Positions 1 through 8,935 of a stretch of 64,000 nt of DNA are shown one piece after another. Source of the stretch: Psychroflexus maritimus (GTDB taxonomy: Bacteria; Bacteroidota; Bacteroidia; Flavobacteriales; Flavobacteriaceae); contig NZ_JAANAS010000050.1 in assembly GCF_011089875.1 (NCBI RefSeq), positions 51,992-115,991 of the forward strand, written 5' to 3'. The first letter of the stretch is position 1, and the number at the start of each line of letters is the position of its first letter. The notes under the pieces are model-generated. The model was not told where the DNA came from. It ran no database searches and saw only the letters and a program-made list of their open reading frames with translations. The position numbers were made by a program, and so were the translations under genes.

Positions 1-93
1 ATAGGCGTGCAACAAATTAACCAAAAAGCAAAAACTTTACTTCGTGATATTGAAGTAGAAATAGAAGAAATTAAAGATCAAATAAAAAAATAA
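1..93 (+). CDS. C-terminal 30 residues of an unidentified protein, cut by the window edge
   Basis: An open frame runs in from the left edge and stops with TAA at 91-93. The 30 visible residues are lysine- and glutamate-rich and would form a charged amphipathic helix (ending EEIKDQIKK). It ends eight bases before the next ATG, so it is probably the upstream gene of the same glucan operon. Too little is visible to name a family, and the frame is supported only by its length and position. Confidence 0.5.
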   Translation: MGVQQINQKAKTLLRDIEVEIEEIKDQIKK

Positions 94-101
94 AATAAAC
101 T

Positions 102-3100
102 ATGACCCAAGTTGAGGTAATTAATAATGACACCACCAATGATTTAGAACAAGTAGTCATTAATGGAGAGAAGTTTCTCAAAATTTCTGAGGCTAATCAG
201 TTGCGTCCATTTTTTATGAGCATTGTAAGTTATTCTAATCATTGGCTTTTTATTTCTAGTAATGGTGGATTAACAGCCGGTAGGAGAAATTCAGAATCAG
301 CTCTCTTTCCATATTATACAGACGATAAAATTACCGAATCTTATTTAACCACAGGCAGTAAAACCTTAATAAAACTTATTGGTCCAGAAGGGAATAAATA
401 CTGGGAACCTTTTACAAATAAATCTATTGAGAAATACAAAATTTCAAGAAATCTTTATAAGAATAGTTTTGGTAATAAAGTAATTTTTGAAGAAATTAAT
501 CACAGTTTAAATCTTCAATTTACGTATCAACTTTCTACTAGTGATCAGTATGGTTTTGTAAAAACTTCTGCGCTTACTAATCTCAATTTTGCAGCAGTTG
601 AAATTGAAATTATTGATGGTTTTCAAAATATCTTGCCTGCTTCTGTAGATAGCGAATTACAAAAACAAAGTAGTAATTTAGTAGATGCTTACAAAAGAAG
701 CGAATTAGATAAGAAATCTGGCTTAGGAATTTTTGCCTTAAGCGCAATTCCAGTAGATAAAGCCGAACCAAGCGAAGCCCTTAAAGCTAATATAGCATGG
801 TCTTTAGGACTTGAAAACCCTAAGTTTTTACTGTCTTCTGTTCAATTAGATCAGTTTCGGTCAGGCCAAATTATTCAGGAAGAAACCGATGTAAAAGCTG
901 AAAAAGGAGCTTATCTATCGCATCAAAATTTGGTGCTCCATGCTGAAGAACAAAAGCAGTGGAAAATTATAGCTGACGTAAATTATACTCACGCTAAATT
1001 AATTCAATTACAAACTAACTTAATTGCTCAAACTTCTATTGAAGAACAACTTCATCAAGATGTAGAAAAAGGAACTAATCGTTTAAAACAATTAGTTGCT
1101 AGTGCAGATGGCATTCAGTTTTCTCAAGATTCTTTGAAAGATATTCGGCATTTTTCTAACTCTTTGTTCAATATTATGCGCGGGGGAGTTTTTGACCATA
1201 ATTATCAAATTGAAAAAGCTGATTTTACAAACTACCTCAAGAAAGCAAATAAAAAATTAGCTAAAAACTGGCATACAGATGTTCAATCATTGAATCAGGT
1301 TTTTTCTAAATTCGATTTAGATCAACTTGTTAAGCATTTAAATGATGCCGATTTCACGCGTTTAGCAACAGAATACCTTCCATTAAAATTTAGCCGAAGA
1401 CACGGAGACCCGAGTCGCCCATGGAATAAATTTTCCATCAATACCAAGGATGATAATGGAAATAAAATACTAGATTATGAAGGAAATTGGCGTGATATTT
1501 TTCAAAACTGGGAAAGTTTAGCTTATTCTTATCCGGCATTTATTGAAGGGATGTTATTTAAATTTTTAAATGCTACAACTTTTGATGGTTATAATCCTTA
1601 CCGTGTAACTAAAGATGGATTTGATTGGGAAACTATAGAACCAGACGATCCTTGGTCTTATATTGGTTATTGGGGTGATCATCAAATCATTTACTTGCTT
1701 AAGTTTTTAGAATTTTACCAAGCCTCACAACCTAAAGCTATGCAAGAATGGTTCGGTAAAGAGGTTTTTGTTTATGCCAAGGTACCTTATGTAATCAAAG
1801 CTTATGATGAGTTACTTAATGACCCAAAAGACACTATTGAATTTGATCACGAATTAGATCAAAAAATTAGAGCTAAACGAAATAAAATTGGGGCCGATGG
1901 CGCTTTGTTTGAAACGAAAGAAGGCGGTGTCTTAAAAGTTAATTTTTTAGAAAAAATACTAGCTACTAGTCTTGCTAAAATGGCCAACTTTATTCCAGAA
2001 GCAGGCATTTGGATGAATACCCAACGTCCCGAATGGAATGATGCCAATAATGCCTTAGTGGGTAATGGAGTTTCATTGGTGACTTTAGCTTACTTAAGAA
2101 GGTTTTTTAACTTCTTTAATCAAGTACTTAGCCAACCTAATAAAAGTGAAAACTTTGAAGTTTCAGAAGAATTGGTAGTGTTGTTTGAAGCTACTCATTT
2201 CGTTTTAGAAAAACACCATCAGCAACTAGAAAATGGTTTTTCTAACAAAGAAAGGAAAGCAGTTTTAGACGGATTGGGGATCCCAGCAAGTAACTATCGA
2301 GCCGCTATTTATCAAAATGGTTTTTCAGGTAAAAAGAGAGGTCTTTCAACAGAAAAATTACAAAAGTTCATTAGTATTTGCATAGATTATCTAGATCAAA
2401 CTATAAAAGTTAATGAACGCCAAGATGAGCTGTACCATGGTTATAACTTAGTTAGCATCACCAAAGATGAAATCGAAATAAGCTACCTGCAAGAAATGCT
2501 AGAAGGTCAAGTTGCGGTGTTAAGTTCCGGTACATTATCTCCTGAAAAATCATTGAGATTGCTTGATGCCTTAAAGTCTAGTGCGCTTTTCAGAAAAGAT
2601 CAATATTCTTATTTGCTTTATCCTAACAAAGAACTTAAAGGCTTTTTAGCACGTAATAATATTCCAAAAAACCTAGTACATTCGTCTAAATTATTGATCC
2701 ACATGATTGATATGAAAGATACTAGTATTGTTGAAAAAGACGTGAATGGAGCTTATCATTTTAATCCGAATTTTAATAATGCGAAAAAGCTTCAGCAAGC
2801 TATCGAAGTTATATCTGAAGACAGTTATTTAGTTTCCGAAGAGGAAAAAAATAAAATTCTATCTATTTACGAAGAGGTTTTTAACCATAAAGAATTTACA
2901 GGAAGGTCAGGTACATTTTACGGATACGAAGGCTTGGGGTCTATTTATTGGCACATGGTTTCTAAACTTCAATTGGCTGTTCAAGAAACTTGCTTTCAAG
3001 CCATTAACGAAAATGATTCAGCAGAAACAGTGGGCAGGTTACTAGAGCATTATTATGAAATTAATGCAGGTATTGGCGTACATAAATCGCCCGCACTTTA

Positions 3101-3548
3101 CGGCGCATTCCCTACCGATCCTTATTCGCATACACCTTATGGAAAAGGCGCCCAACAACCAGGTATGACTGGGCAAGTTAAGGAGGATGTGCTGTGTAGA
3201 TTTGGAGAGCTAGGACTAAAAATTGAAACAGGAAAGTTAATTTTCTCTCCAACATTACTAAGAAAAGATGAGTTTTTAAAAGCTGCCTCAAAGGTAGAGT
3301 ATTTTGATTTAAATACTCAGTTACAAACCTTAGACGTATTTCAAAATCAATTGTTTTTTACCTTTTGTCAGGTACCTGTTGTTTATGAAATAAGTACAGA
3401 AAATAGTATTCAGATTACCTTTAGTAGCAGAAAGGAAGTACTCATTCATGGCAACGAGTTAAGTTTAGAACTTTCTGAAAAACTAGTAAAACGAACAGGT
3501 GAAATACACCATATTAAGGTAACAATAAACAAGGAAATATTAAAGTAA
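102..3548 (+). CDS. GH149-type beta-1,3-glucan phosphorylase
   Basis: A 1148-residue protein without signal peptide, so cytoplasmic. It resembles the GH94/GH149 inverting phosphorylases, which split beta-glucan oligosaccharides with phosphate to give glucose 1-phosphate. The motif GNWRDIFQNWE places a likely catalytic acid at Asp465, matching the YRDxxQD block of GH94. Near the C-terminus (about residues 1010-1050) the stretch HTPYGKGAQQPGMTGQVKED resembles the phosphate-binding region of these enzymes. The length of about 1100 residues fits GH149 (beta-1,3-oligoglucan phosphorylases) better than GH161 or GH94. It lies upstream of GH17, GH30 and GH3 genes, which fits laminarin oligosaccharides as substrate. 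Family assignment is from recognised motifs and context; the substrate is inferred. Confidence 0.72.
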   Translation: MTQVEVINNDTTNDLEQVVINGEKFLKISEANQLRPFFMSIVSYSNHWLFISSNGGLTAGRRNSESALFPYYTDDKITESYLTTGSKTLIKLIGPEGNKYWEPFTNKSIEKYKISRNLYKNSFGNKVIFEEINHSLNLQFTYQLSTSDQYGFVKTSALTNLNFAAVEIEIIDGFQNILPASVDSELQKQSSNLVDAYKRSELDKKSGLGIFALSAIPVDKAEPSEALKANIAWSLGLENPKFLLSSVQLDQFRSGQIIQEETDVKAEKGAYLSHQNLVLHAEEQKQWKIIADVNYTHAKLIQLQTNLIAQTSIEEQLHQDVEKGTNRLKQLVASADGIQFSQDSLKDIRHFSNSLFNIMRGGVFDHNYQIEKADFTNYLKKANKKLAKNWHTDVQSLNQVFSKFDLDQLVKHLNDADFTRLATEYLPLKFSRRHGDPSRPWNKFSINTKDDNGNKILDYEGNWRDIFQNWESLAYSYPAFIEGMLFKFLNATTFDGYNPYRVTKDGFDWETIEPDDPWSYIGYWGDHQIIYLLKFLEFYQASQPKAMQEWFGKEVFVYAKVPYVIKAYDELLNDPKDTIEFDHELDQKIRAKRNKIGADGALFETKEGGVLKVNFLEKILATSLAKMANFIPEAGIWMNTQRPEWNDANNALVGNGVSLVTLAYLRRFFNFFNQVLSQPNKSENFEVSEELVVLFEATHFVLEKHHQQLENGFSNKERKAVLDGLGIPASNYRAAIYQNGFSGKKRGLSTEKLQKFISICIDYLDQTIKVNERQDELYHGYNLVSITKDEIEISYLQEMLEGQVAVLSSGTLSPEKSLRLLDALKSSALFRKDQYSYLLYPNKELKGFLARNNIPKNLVHSSKLLIHMIDMKDTSIVEKDVNGAYHFNPNFNNAKKLQQAIEVISEDSYLVSEEEKNKILSIYEEVFNHKEFTGRSGTFYGYEGLGSIYWHMVSKLQLAVQETCFQAINENDSAETVGRLLEHYYEINAGIGVHKSPALYGAFPTDPYSHTPYGKGAQQPGMTGQVKEDVLCRFGELGLKIETGKLIFSPTLLRKDEFLKAASKVEYFDLNTQLQTLDVFQNQLFFTFCQVPVVYEISTENSIQITFSSRKEVLIHGNELSLELSEKLVKRTGEIHHIKVTINKEILK

Positions 3549-3590
3549 TCATAGAAAATAGCTCATGGGCGGTTTTTAATACTGTATAAA

Positions 3591-4898
3591 ATGAAAAAAC
3601 AAATGGCTTACCTAATTAGTTTGCTCTGCCTAGGCTTACTGTTTTCTTGTGAGCAAAATAAGCGGCCTTATCAATCTGATAAGGAAGAGAAAAAAAATAC
3701 AACTATGCAAAGAAACCTTACGGCTGAACAAATTTTAAGTAATCCAGATTATTTGGCAATTTCTTACGGGGGTTACCGAAAAGAAACAAGAGATATTCAG
3801 CCCACAATAGATGAATTAAAAGAAGATTTGAAGATTATTCATGCTATGGGAATAAAAATTTTGCGGACTTATAATGTTAGATTGCCTCATGCATCTAATG
3901 TTTTAAAAGCCATTCATCAGCTTAAACAAGAAGATGATAAGTTTGAAATGTACGTTATGCTTGGTGCTTGGATAGATTGTAAAAACGCATGGACAGACTT
4001 ACCTATCAATCATTTTGAAGAAAGTGAAGAAAATGCTTCGGAAATTGAACGAGCAGTTGAATTAGCTAAAGAATACCAAGATATAGTGAAGATTATTGCT
4101 GTAGGAAATGAAGCTATGGTTAAATGGGCAGCCGCTTATTACGTGCAACCTAAAACTATTTTAAAATGGGTAAAATATCTTCAAAACCTAAAGTCGGCTG
4201 GAGATTTAAACCAAGATTTATGGATTACTTCTTCAGATAATTTTGCCTCTTGGGGAGGTGGTGATGCGCAATACCATACGGAAGATTTGAACCAACTTAT
4301 AGCTGAAGTTGATTACTTGTCAATTCATACTTATCCAATGCACGACACGCATTACAACCCTATTTTTTGGGGAACTTCCGCAGATGAAGCTAAGCTAGGT
4401 AACCTTAAAAAATTAGATTTAGCTATGAGCAGGTCATTAAATTATGCGGTTTCTCAATATGATTCTGTGGTTAATTACATGAAATCGCTTCATATTGAAA
4501 AACCAGTGCATATAGGCGAAACAGGTTGGGCTAGTGTTTCAAGTGGGTTTTACGGAACAAATGGATCTAAGGCTACCGATGAGTATAAACAAGCATTGTA
4601 CTATCAAAAAATGAGGACTTGGAGCAAAGAAAACAAGGTGGCTTGTTTTTATTTTCAGGCTTTTGATGAGCCTTGGAAAGATCCGCATAATCCCTTGGGT
4701 TCAGAAAACTTTTTTGGTCTTTTTACCGTTGAAGGGAAAGCCAAATACGCCCTTTGGAATCAAGTTGATCAGGGAGTTTTTAATAGCTTAAAACGAGGCG
4801 AAAATCCAGTTCAAAAGACCTATAACGGAAAGTTAGAAAATTTACTGTTAGAGGTAGATATGCCACCAGTTAGAAAAGAAATGAATGTAAATCATTAA
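3591..4898 (+). CDS. GH17 endo-beta-1,3-glucanase, lipoprotein
   Basis: The first 20 residues are a lipoprotein signal ending in a lipobox (LLFSC, Cys20), so the enzyme is lipid-anchored in the envelope. The remainder is one GH17 TIM barrel. VGNEA gives the predicted acid/base Glu174 and IGETGW the nucleophile Glu310, both in typical GH17 context. GH17 enzymes cut beta-1,3-glucans such as laminarin. A serine/lysine/glutamate-rich linker follows the Cys. It sits between the phosphorylase and a GH30 gene with short gaps, consistent with one operon. Endo activity is inferred from the family; transglycosylation is the main alternative. Confidence 0.88.
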   Translation: MKKQMAYLISLLCLGLLFSCEQNKRPYQSDKEEKKNTTMQRNLTAEQILSNPDYLAISYGGYRKETRDIQPTIDELKEDLKIIHAMGIKILRTYNVRLPHASNVLKAIHQLKQEDDKFEMYVMLGAWIDCKNAWTDLPINHFEESEENASEIERAVELAKEYQDIVKIIAVGNEAMVKWAAAYYVQPKTILKWVKYLQNLKSAGDLNQDLWITSSDNFASWGGGDAQYHTEDLNQLIAEVDYLSIHTYPMHDTHYNPIFWGTSADEAKLGNLKKLDLAMSRSLNYAVSQYDSVVNYMKSLHIEKPVHIGETGWASVSSGFYGTNGSKATDEYKQALYYQKMRTWSKENKVACFYFQAFDEPWKDPHNPLGSENFFGLFTVEGKAKYALWNQVDQGVFNSLKRGENPVQKTYNGKLENLLLEVDMPPVRKEMNVNH

Positions 4899-4908
4899 CC
4901 CAATAAAT

Positions 4909-6417
4909 ATGCAGCGAAGACTATATAAAATAATGCCTTTATTTTTGTTGCTGTTTTCTGCTTGCCAAGAAAATGTACCCATGAAAGCAGAAGGTAGTCA
5001 ACTTAAAATATTTGAAACTTCAAGAGCAGGTAATCAATTAGCATTGGTTAAACCAATTGATTCTTCAACTTCAAAGGCTATAAAAATTCAACTGAAACCA
5101 GCGATTACCTACCAGACTATTCTTGGATTTGGAGGTTCATTTACTGAAGCCTCAGCTTATTTATTGAATCAATTAAGTCAGACCAAAAGAAAAGAAATAA
5201 TTGAAGCTTATTTTTCAGATGAAGGCGCTAGGTATTCATTAACAAGGACCCCAATGAATTCAACCGATTTTTCCTTGAGTCAATATAGCTATGCTCCTGT
5301 TGAAGGCGATATGGAGTTGAAGCATTTTTCGGTTGAAGAAGACGAAGAAGACATCATTCCTATGATTAAAGATGCTTTAGCAATTTCTTCAGAGGGCTTC
5401 AACATTATTGCTTCACCCTGGACAGCCCCCCCTTGGATGAAAAATAATAAGGATTGGGTAGGTGGAAAACTAGAGAAAAAATACTATCCTACTTGGGCCA
5501 TGTTTTTTTCTAAATATGCAGAAGCTTATGCCAATCATGGCATTGAAATTTGGGGGTTTACTGTAGAAAATGAACCACACGGAAATGGAAATAATTGGGA
5601 GAGTATGCACTATACACCCCAAGAAATGACTGATTTTGTGAATAATTATTTAGGGCCTCAACTAGAAAAAAACAAACAAACTCATTTAAAGATTCTTGGC
5701 TATGACCAAAATAGAGAGGGGTTAAAAGAATGGGTAGATGAAATGTTTGATGAACGTCATCAACCCAATTATTACGATGGTACAGCAATTCATTGGTACG
5801 AAAGTACTTTTGAAGTTTTTCCAGAAGCTTTGCAATATGCCCACAAAAAAGCACCCAACAAACACCTTATTCAAACAGAGGCTTGCGTAGATGCGCAAGT
5901 CCCAGTTTGGGAAGAAGACGATTGGTATTGGCGGAAAGAAGCCACCGATTGGGGATTTACATGGGCATCTGAAGAGAGAAAACACTTACATCCAAAATAC
6001 CGTCCTGTTTATCGTTATGCTAGAGATATTATTGGTTGTCTAAATAACCATGTTGAAGGTTGGATAGATTGGAATATGGTTTTAGATAAAAATGGAGGGC
6101 CTAATTGGTTTGAAAATTGGTGCGTTGCTCCAGTTATTGTTGACCCAGCAGCAGACCAGGTTTACTTCACTCCCTTGTATTATGTAATGGCACACTTCAG
6201 TAAATTTATTCGCCCCGGAAGCCAACGAATCGATTTTCAAATGGATAAAAATGAATCATTACTAGTAACCGCAGTTTCCAATCCTGATGAAAGTTTAACA
6301 GTAGTTGTTTTTAATACCAGCAAGGACGAGCAAATTTATCAATTAAGGATTGCCGAGTCAATAACAAATATTAAGATAAGTCCACAAAGTTTACAAACAG
6401 TAGTAATGAATAAATAA
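4909..6417 (+). CDS. GH30 beta-glucanase/glucosidase (beta-1,6 side chains), lipoprotein
   Basis: A lipoprotein signal with Cys19 (FLLLFSAC) precedes a full GH30 catalytic domain and a C-terminal beta-domain. GFGGSFTEASAY is the typical GH30 opening motif. VENEPHGNGN carries the predicted acid/base Glu222 and IQTEAC the nucleophile Glu324. GH30 members related to glucosylceramidase include beta-1,6-glucanases and beta-1,6-glucosidases; in laminarin loci they remove 1,6-linked branches. It starts 10 bases after the GH17 stop and ends 6 bases before the transporter start, so co-transcription is likely. The 1,6 specificity is inferred from the neighbours. Confidence 0.87.
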   Translation: MQRRLYKIMPLFLLLFSACQENVPMKAEGSQLKIFETSRAGNQLALVKPIDSSTSKAIKIQLKPAITYQTILGFGGSFTEASAYLLNQLSQTKRKEIIEAYFSDEGARYSLTRTPMNSTDFSLSQYSYAPVEGDMELKHFSVEEDEEDIIPMIKDALAISSEGFNIIASPWTAPPWMKNNKDWVGGKLEKKYYPTWAMFFSKYAEAYANHGIEIWGFTVENEPHGNGNNWESMHYTPQEMTDFVNNYLGPQLEKNKQTHLKILGYDQNREGLKEWVDEMFDERHQPNYYDGTAIHWYESTFEVFPEALQYAHKKAPNKHLIQTEACVDAQVPVWEEDDWYWRKEATDWGFTWASEERKHLHPKYRPVYRYARDIIGCLNNHVEGWIDWNMVLDKNGGPNWFENWCVAPVIVDPAADQVYFTPLYYVMAHFSKFIRPGSQRIDFQMDKNESLLVTAVSNPDESLTVVVFNTSKDEQIYQLRIAESITNIKISPQSLQTVVMNK

Positions 6418-6423
6418 ACAGCA

Positions 6424-7986
6424 ATGAGCAAAGAAAAGACACCATTAAAAGACCGAGTTCCAATTGCCCAAAAATTTGCTTTTGGCTCTGGACATTTTGT
6501 GCTTAATATGCTACCAGGAGCCTTAGGTTTTTTCATGTTTTTTTTACTTACTGCTTTTGGTATAGACCCACTTTATGCTGGAATTTTAGGTGCATTACCT
6601 CGTCTTTTTGATGCTATTTCTGACCCGATAATGGGGTTTATTACAGACAACACCAAATCTAGATGGGGAAGAAGAAGACCCTATATTTTCATTGGTGCTA
6701 TTTTAAGCGGAATTCTGTTTGCTCTAACATGGCAAATGTATCCAGAAAATTCTCAGCTTTACAATTTTTGGTATTTCCTTACTTTATCTATCCTGTTTTT
6801 AGCAGGAAACACAATGTATGCCACACCTTTAGTTGGTTTAGGTTATGAAATGACAACCGATTACAACGAGCGGACTAGATTAATGGCTTTTTCTAATACC
6901 ATGGGTCAAGTAGCTTGGATGGTAGTACCTTGGTTTTGGGTTATCATAGCCGATCCTCAAGTTTATGAAACACAAGATGTAGGGGTGAGACATCTTTCTA
7001 TAATTGTAGGAGTAGCTTGTACAGTTTTAGGTGTTCTACCTGCCTTTTTTTGTAAAGGTTTAGATGCTTCAGAAATGGAAAATCGAAAAAAAATTAATTT
7101 TAAAACACTAGGTTCTAATTTAAAAGATTTATTAAAAGGTATTGTGCAAGTTTCAAAAAACAAACCATTTATGAAACTTTGTGGTGCTACTTTTCTTGTA
7201 TTCAATGGTTTTCAAATGGTGGCTGCTTTTAGCGTTTATATCATTGTCTTTTACATGTATGATGGAAGCTATGCTTTAGCCGGTACCTGGCCAGCTTGGT
7301 TTTCCACCATTACGGCTATTATTACCGCTTTTTTTGTGATTCCTGTGATTTCAAAATTAGCTAACAAATTTGGAAAAAGAAAAGCATTTATTATAGCTAC
7401 TTTTGTCTCAATTATAGGCTATTTTTTAAAATGGTGGGGGTTTGATGTAGAACTTAATCAACGTTTTAACGAAACTTCTTTTGCGCATTTTTTAAACACA
7501 GGTGTAGCTAAGGTGTTTAACTATCTAAATCCTATACTTGAAAGCATTGGTATGGGTTGGTTTAGTATAGATACTTCGCAAGGAAGTCCTTGGTTAATTT
7601 TTATGCCAATTCCATTTATGGCTTTTGGAATAGGTGGTTTGTTTACCATTATGATGAGTATGACCGCAGATGTTTGTGATTTAGATGAATTAAAAAACGG
7701 TATGCCTAGAAAAGAAGGAACTTTTGGAGCTATTTATTGGTGGATGGTAAAAATTGGACAATCATTAGCCTTGTTTTTAAGTGGTCTTGTTCTCCAACTA
7801 GTAGGTTTTGTTTCAGATGCTGAAACACAAACCGCTTCAACCATGCATAGTTTGAGAATTGCAGATATTGCTATTCCTGTTGGTACAGCATTAATTGCTA
7901 TTTGGATTATGTGGAAATACACGCTTAATGAAAATAGAGCAAAAGAAATAAAAAGAGAATTAATCAAGCGAAGAGGTGAGCTTTAA
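6424..7986 (+). CDS. GPH/MFS-family sugar:cation symporter
   Basis: A 520-residue, very hydrophobic protein with about twelve membrane segments. The cytoplasmic loop between helices 2 and 3 reads SDPIMGFITDNTKSRWGRRR (Arg83-Arg85), typical of glycoside-pentoside-hexuronide:cation symporters such as the melibiose carrier. It would import mono- or oligosaccharides across the inner membrane. The start is 6 bases after the GH30 stop. Lying between outer hydrolases and cytoplasmic glucan enzymes, it most plausibly brings in laminari-oligosaccharides or glucose; the exact substrate cannot be read from the sequence. Confidence 0.85.
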   Translation: MSKEKTPLKDRVPIAQKFAFGSGHFVLNMLPGALGFFMFFLLTAFGIDPLYAGILGALPRLFDAISDPIMGFITDNTKSRWGRRRPYIFIGAILSGILFALTWQMYPENSQLYNFWYFLTLSILFLAGNTMYATPLVGLGYEMTTDYNERTRLMAFSNTMGQVAWMVVPWFWVIIADPQVYETQDVGVRHLSIIVGVACTVLGVLPAFFCKGLDASEMENRKKINFKTLGSNLKDLLKGIVQVSKNKPFMKLCGATFLVFNGFQMVAAFSVYIIVFYMYDGSYALAGTWPAWFSTITAIITAFFVIPVISKLANKFGKRKAFIIATFVSIIGYFLKWWGFDVELNQRFNETSFAHFLNTGVAKVFNYLNPILESIGMGWFSIDTSQGSPWLIFMPIPFMAFGIGGLFTIMMSMTADVCDLDELKNGMPRKEGTFGAIYWWMVKIGQSLALFLSGLVLQLVGFVSDAETQTASTMHSLRIADIAIPVGTALIAIWIMWKYTLNENRAKEIKRELIKRRGEL

Positions 7987-8000
7987 TATAAAAATGAGTT

Positions 8001-8921
8001 ATGTCCTATTTTAGAGAAAAAAAAATCAGTAAGTTAGAAGAGCGTTTTTTAGCCTCTTTAAATCAACCTAATGAATATTCAGAACAAGCTTCTGAAGAAG
8101 ATTTAAACGAATTGTTTAACCAGATTATGACCAACGGAATGCATGGTTTGTGTTTTAGTATGTATGAGGAGGGGCAAGAACCAGGAGATTATATTTCTGA
8201 AAAACAAGTGCTTAGAAGAATGAAAATCTTGCAACCACATATACAATGGATTCGTTCTTTTTCCTGCATTGAAGGTAATGAATTTGTACCAAAAGTAGCT
8301 AAAAACTTAGGAATTAAAACTCTTGTTGGAGCATGGTTAAGCGATGATTTAGAAAAGAATAAGGAAGAAATAGAAGCCTTAATTAAGCTTGCTAATGAAG
8401 GTAAAGTTGATATTGCTGCTGTAGGAAATGAAGTGCTCTACAGAAAAGAATTAGAACTAGAACAACTTTTGGCTTATATGAAAGAAGTGCGAGAGAAAAT
8501 ACCAAGCCATATTCCTATTGGCTATGTAGATGCTTATTACGAATTCTCAAGACATCCAGAGCTAGTTGAAAATTCTGATGTTATTTTAGCGAATTGCTAT
8601 CCTTTTTGGGAAAAATGCCCTTTTGATTATTCATTAGCGCACATGCAACAAATGTATGGTCAAGCGTTAAGTGCGTCTAAAGGAAAAAAAGTGATTATTA
8701 CCGAAACGGGTTGGCCAAGCAAAGGGCAAACTGATAACGCTTCTCAGCCTTCCAAAGAAAATGCACTCAAATACTTAATTAATGCTCAATTGTGGAGTAA
8801 AAACGCCGGTATAGAAATGTTTTACTTTTCTTCTTTTGATGAGTCTTGGAAAGTTGGCGCTGAAGGCAATGTAGGCGCTTATTGGGGAATATGGGATAAA
8901 AATGAAAATTTAAAATTTTAG
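8001..8921 (+). CDS. second GH17 glucan hydrolase/transferase, no signal peptide
   Basis: A 306-residue GH17 protein that begins with a charged segment (MSYFREKKISKLEERF) and has no signal peptide or lipobox, so it is predicted to be cytoplasmic. The catalytic pair is intact: AVGNEVL gives Glu144 and ITETGWPS gives Glu235. It differs strongly from the lipoprotein GH17 upstream and is shorter at the N-terminus. Placed after the symporter and in the same operon as the GH149 phosphorylase, it may trim or transfer imported laminari-oligosaccharides. Localisation and role are inference; the family call is strong. Confidence 0.85.
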   Translation: MSYFREKKISKLEERFLASLNQPNEYSEQASEEDLNELFNQIMTNGMHGLCFSMYEEGQEPGDYISEKQVLRRMKILQPHIQWIRSFSCIEGNEFVPKVAKNLGIKTLVGAWLSDDLEKNKEEIEALIKLANEGKVDIAAVGNEVLYRKELELEQLLAYMKEVREKIPSHIPIGYVDAYYEFSRHPELVENSDVILANCYPFWEKCPFDYSLAHMQQMYGQALSASKGKKVIITETGWPSKGQTDNASQPSKENALKYLINAQLWSKNAGIEMFYFSSFDESWKVGAEGNVGAYWGIWDKNENLKF

Positions 8922-8935
8922 CAATTTAATTTACG

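Noticed and set aside
5558..5985. Antisense open frames within the GH30 gene
   Set aside because: They overlap a gene with intact catalytic motifs and have no family resemblance, promoter or conserved composition.
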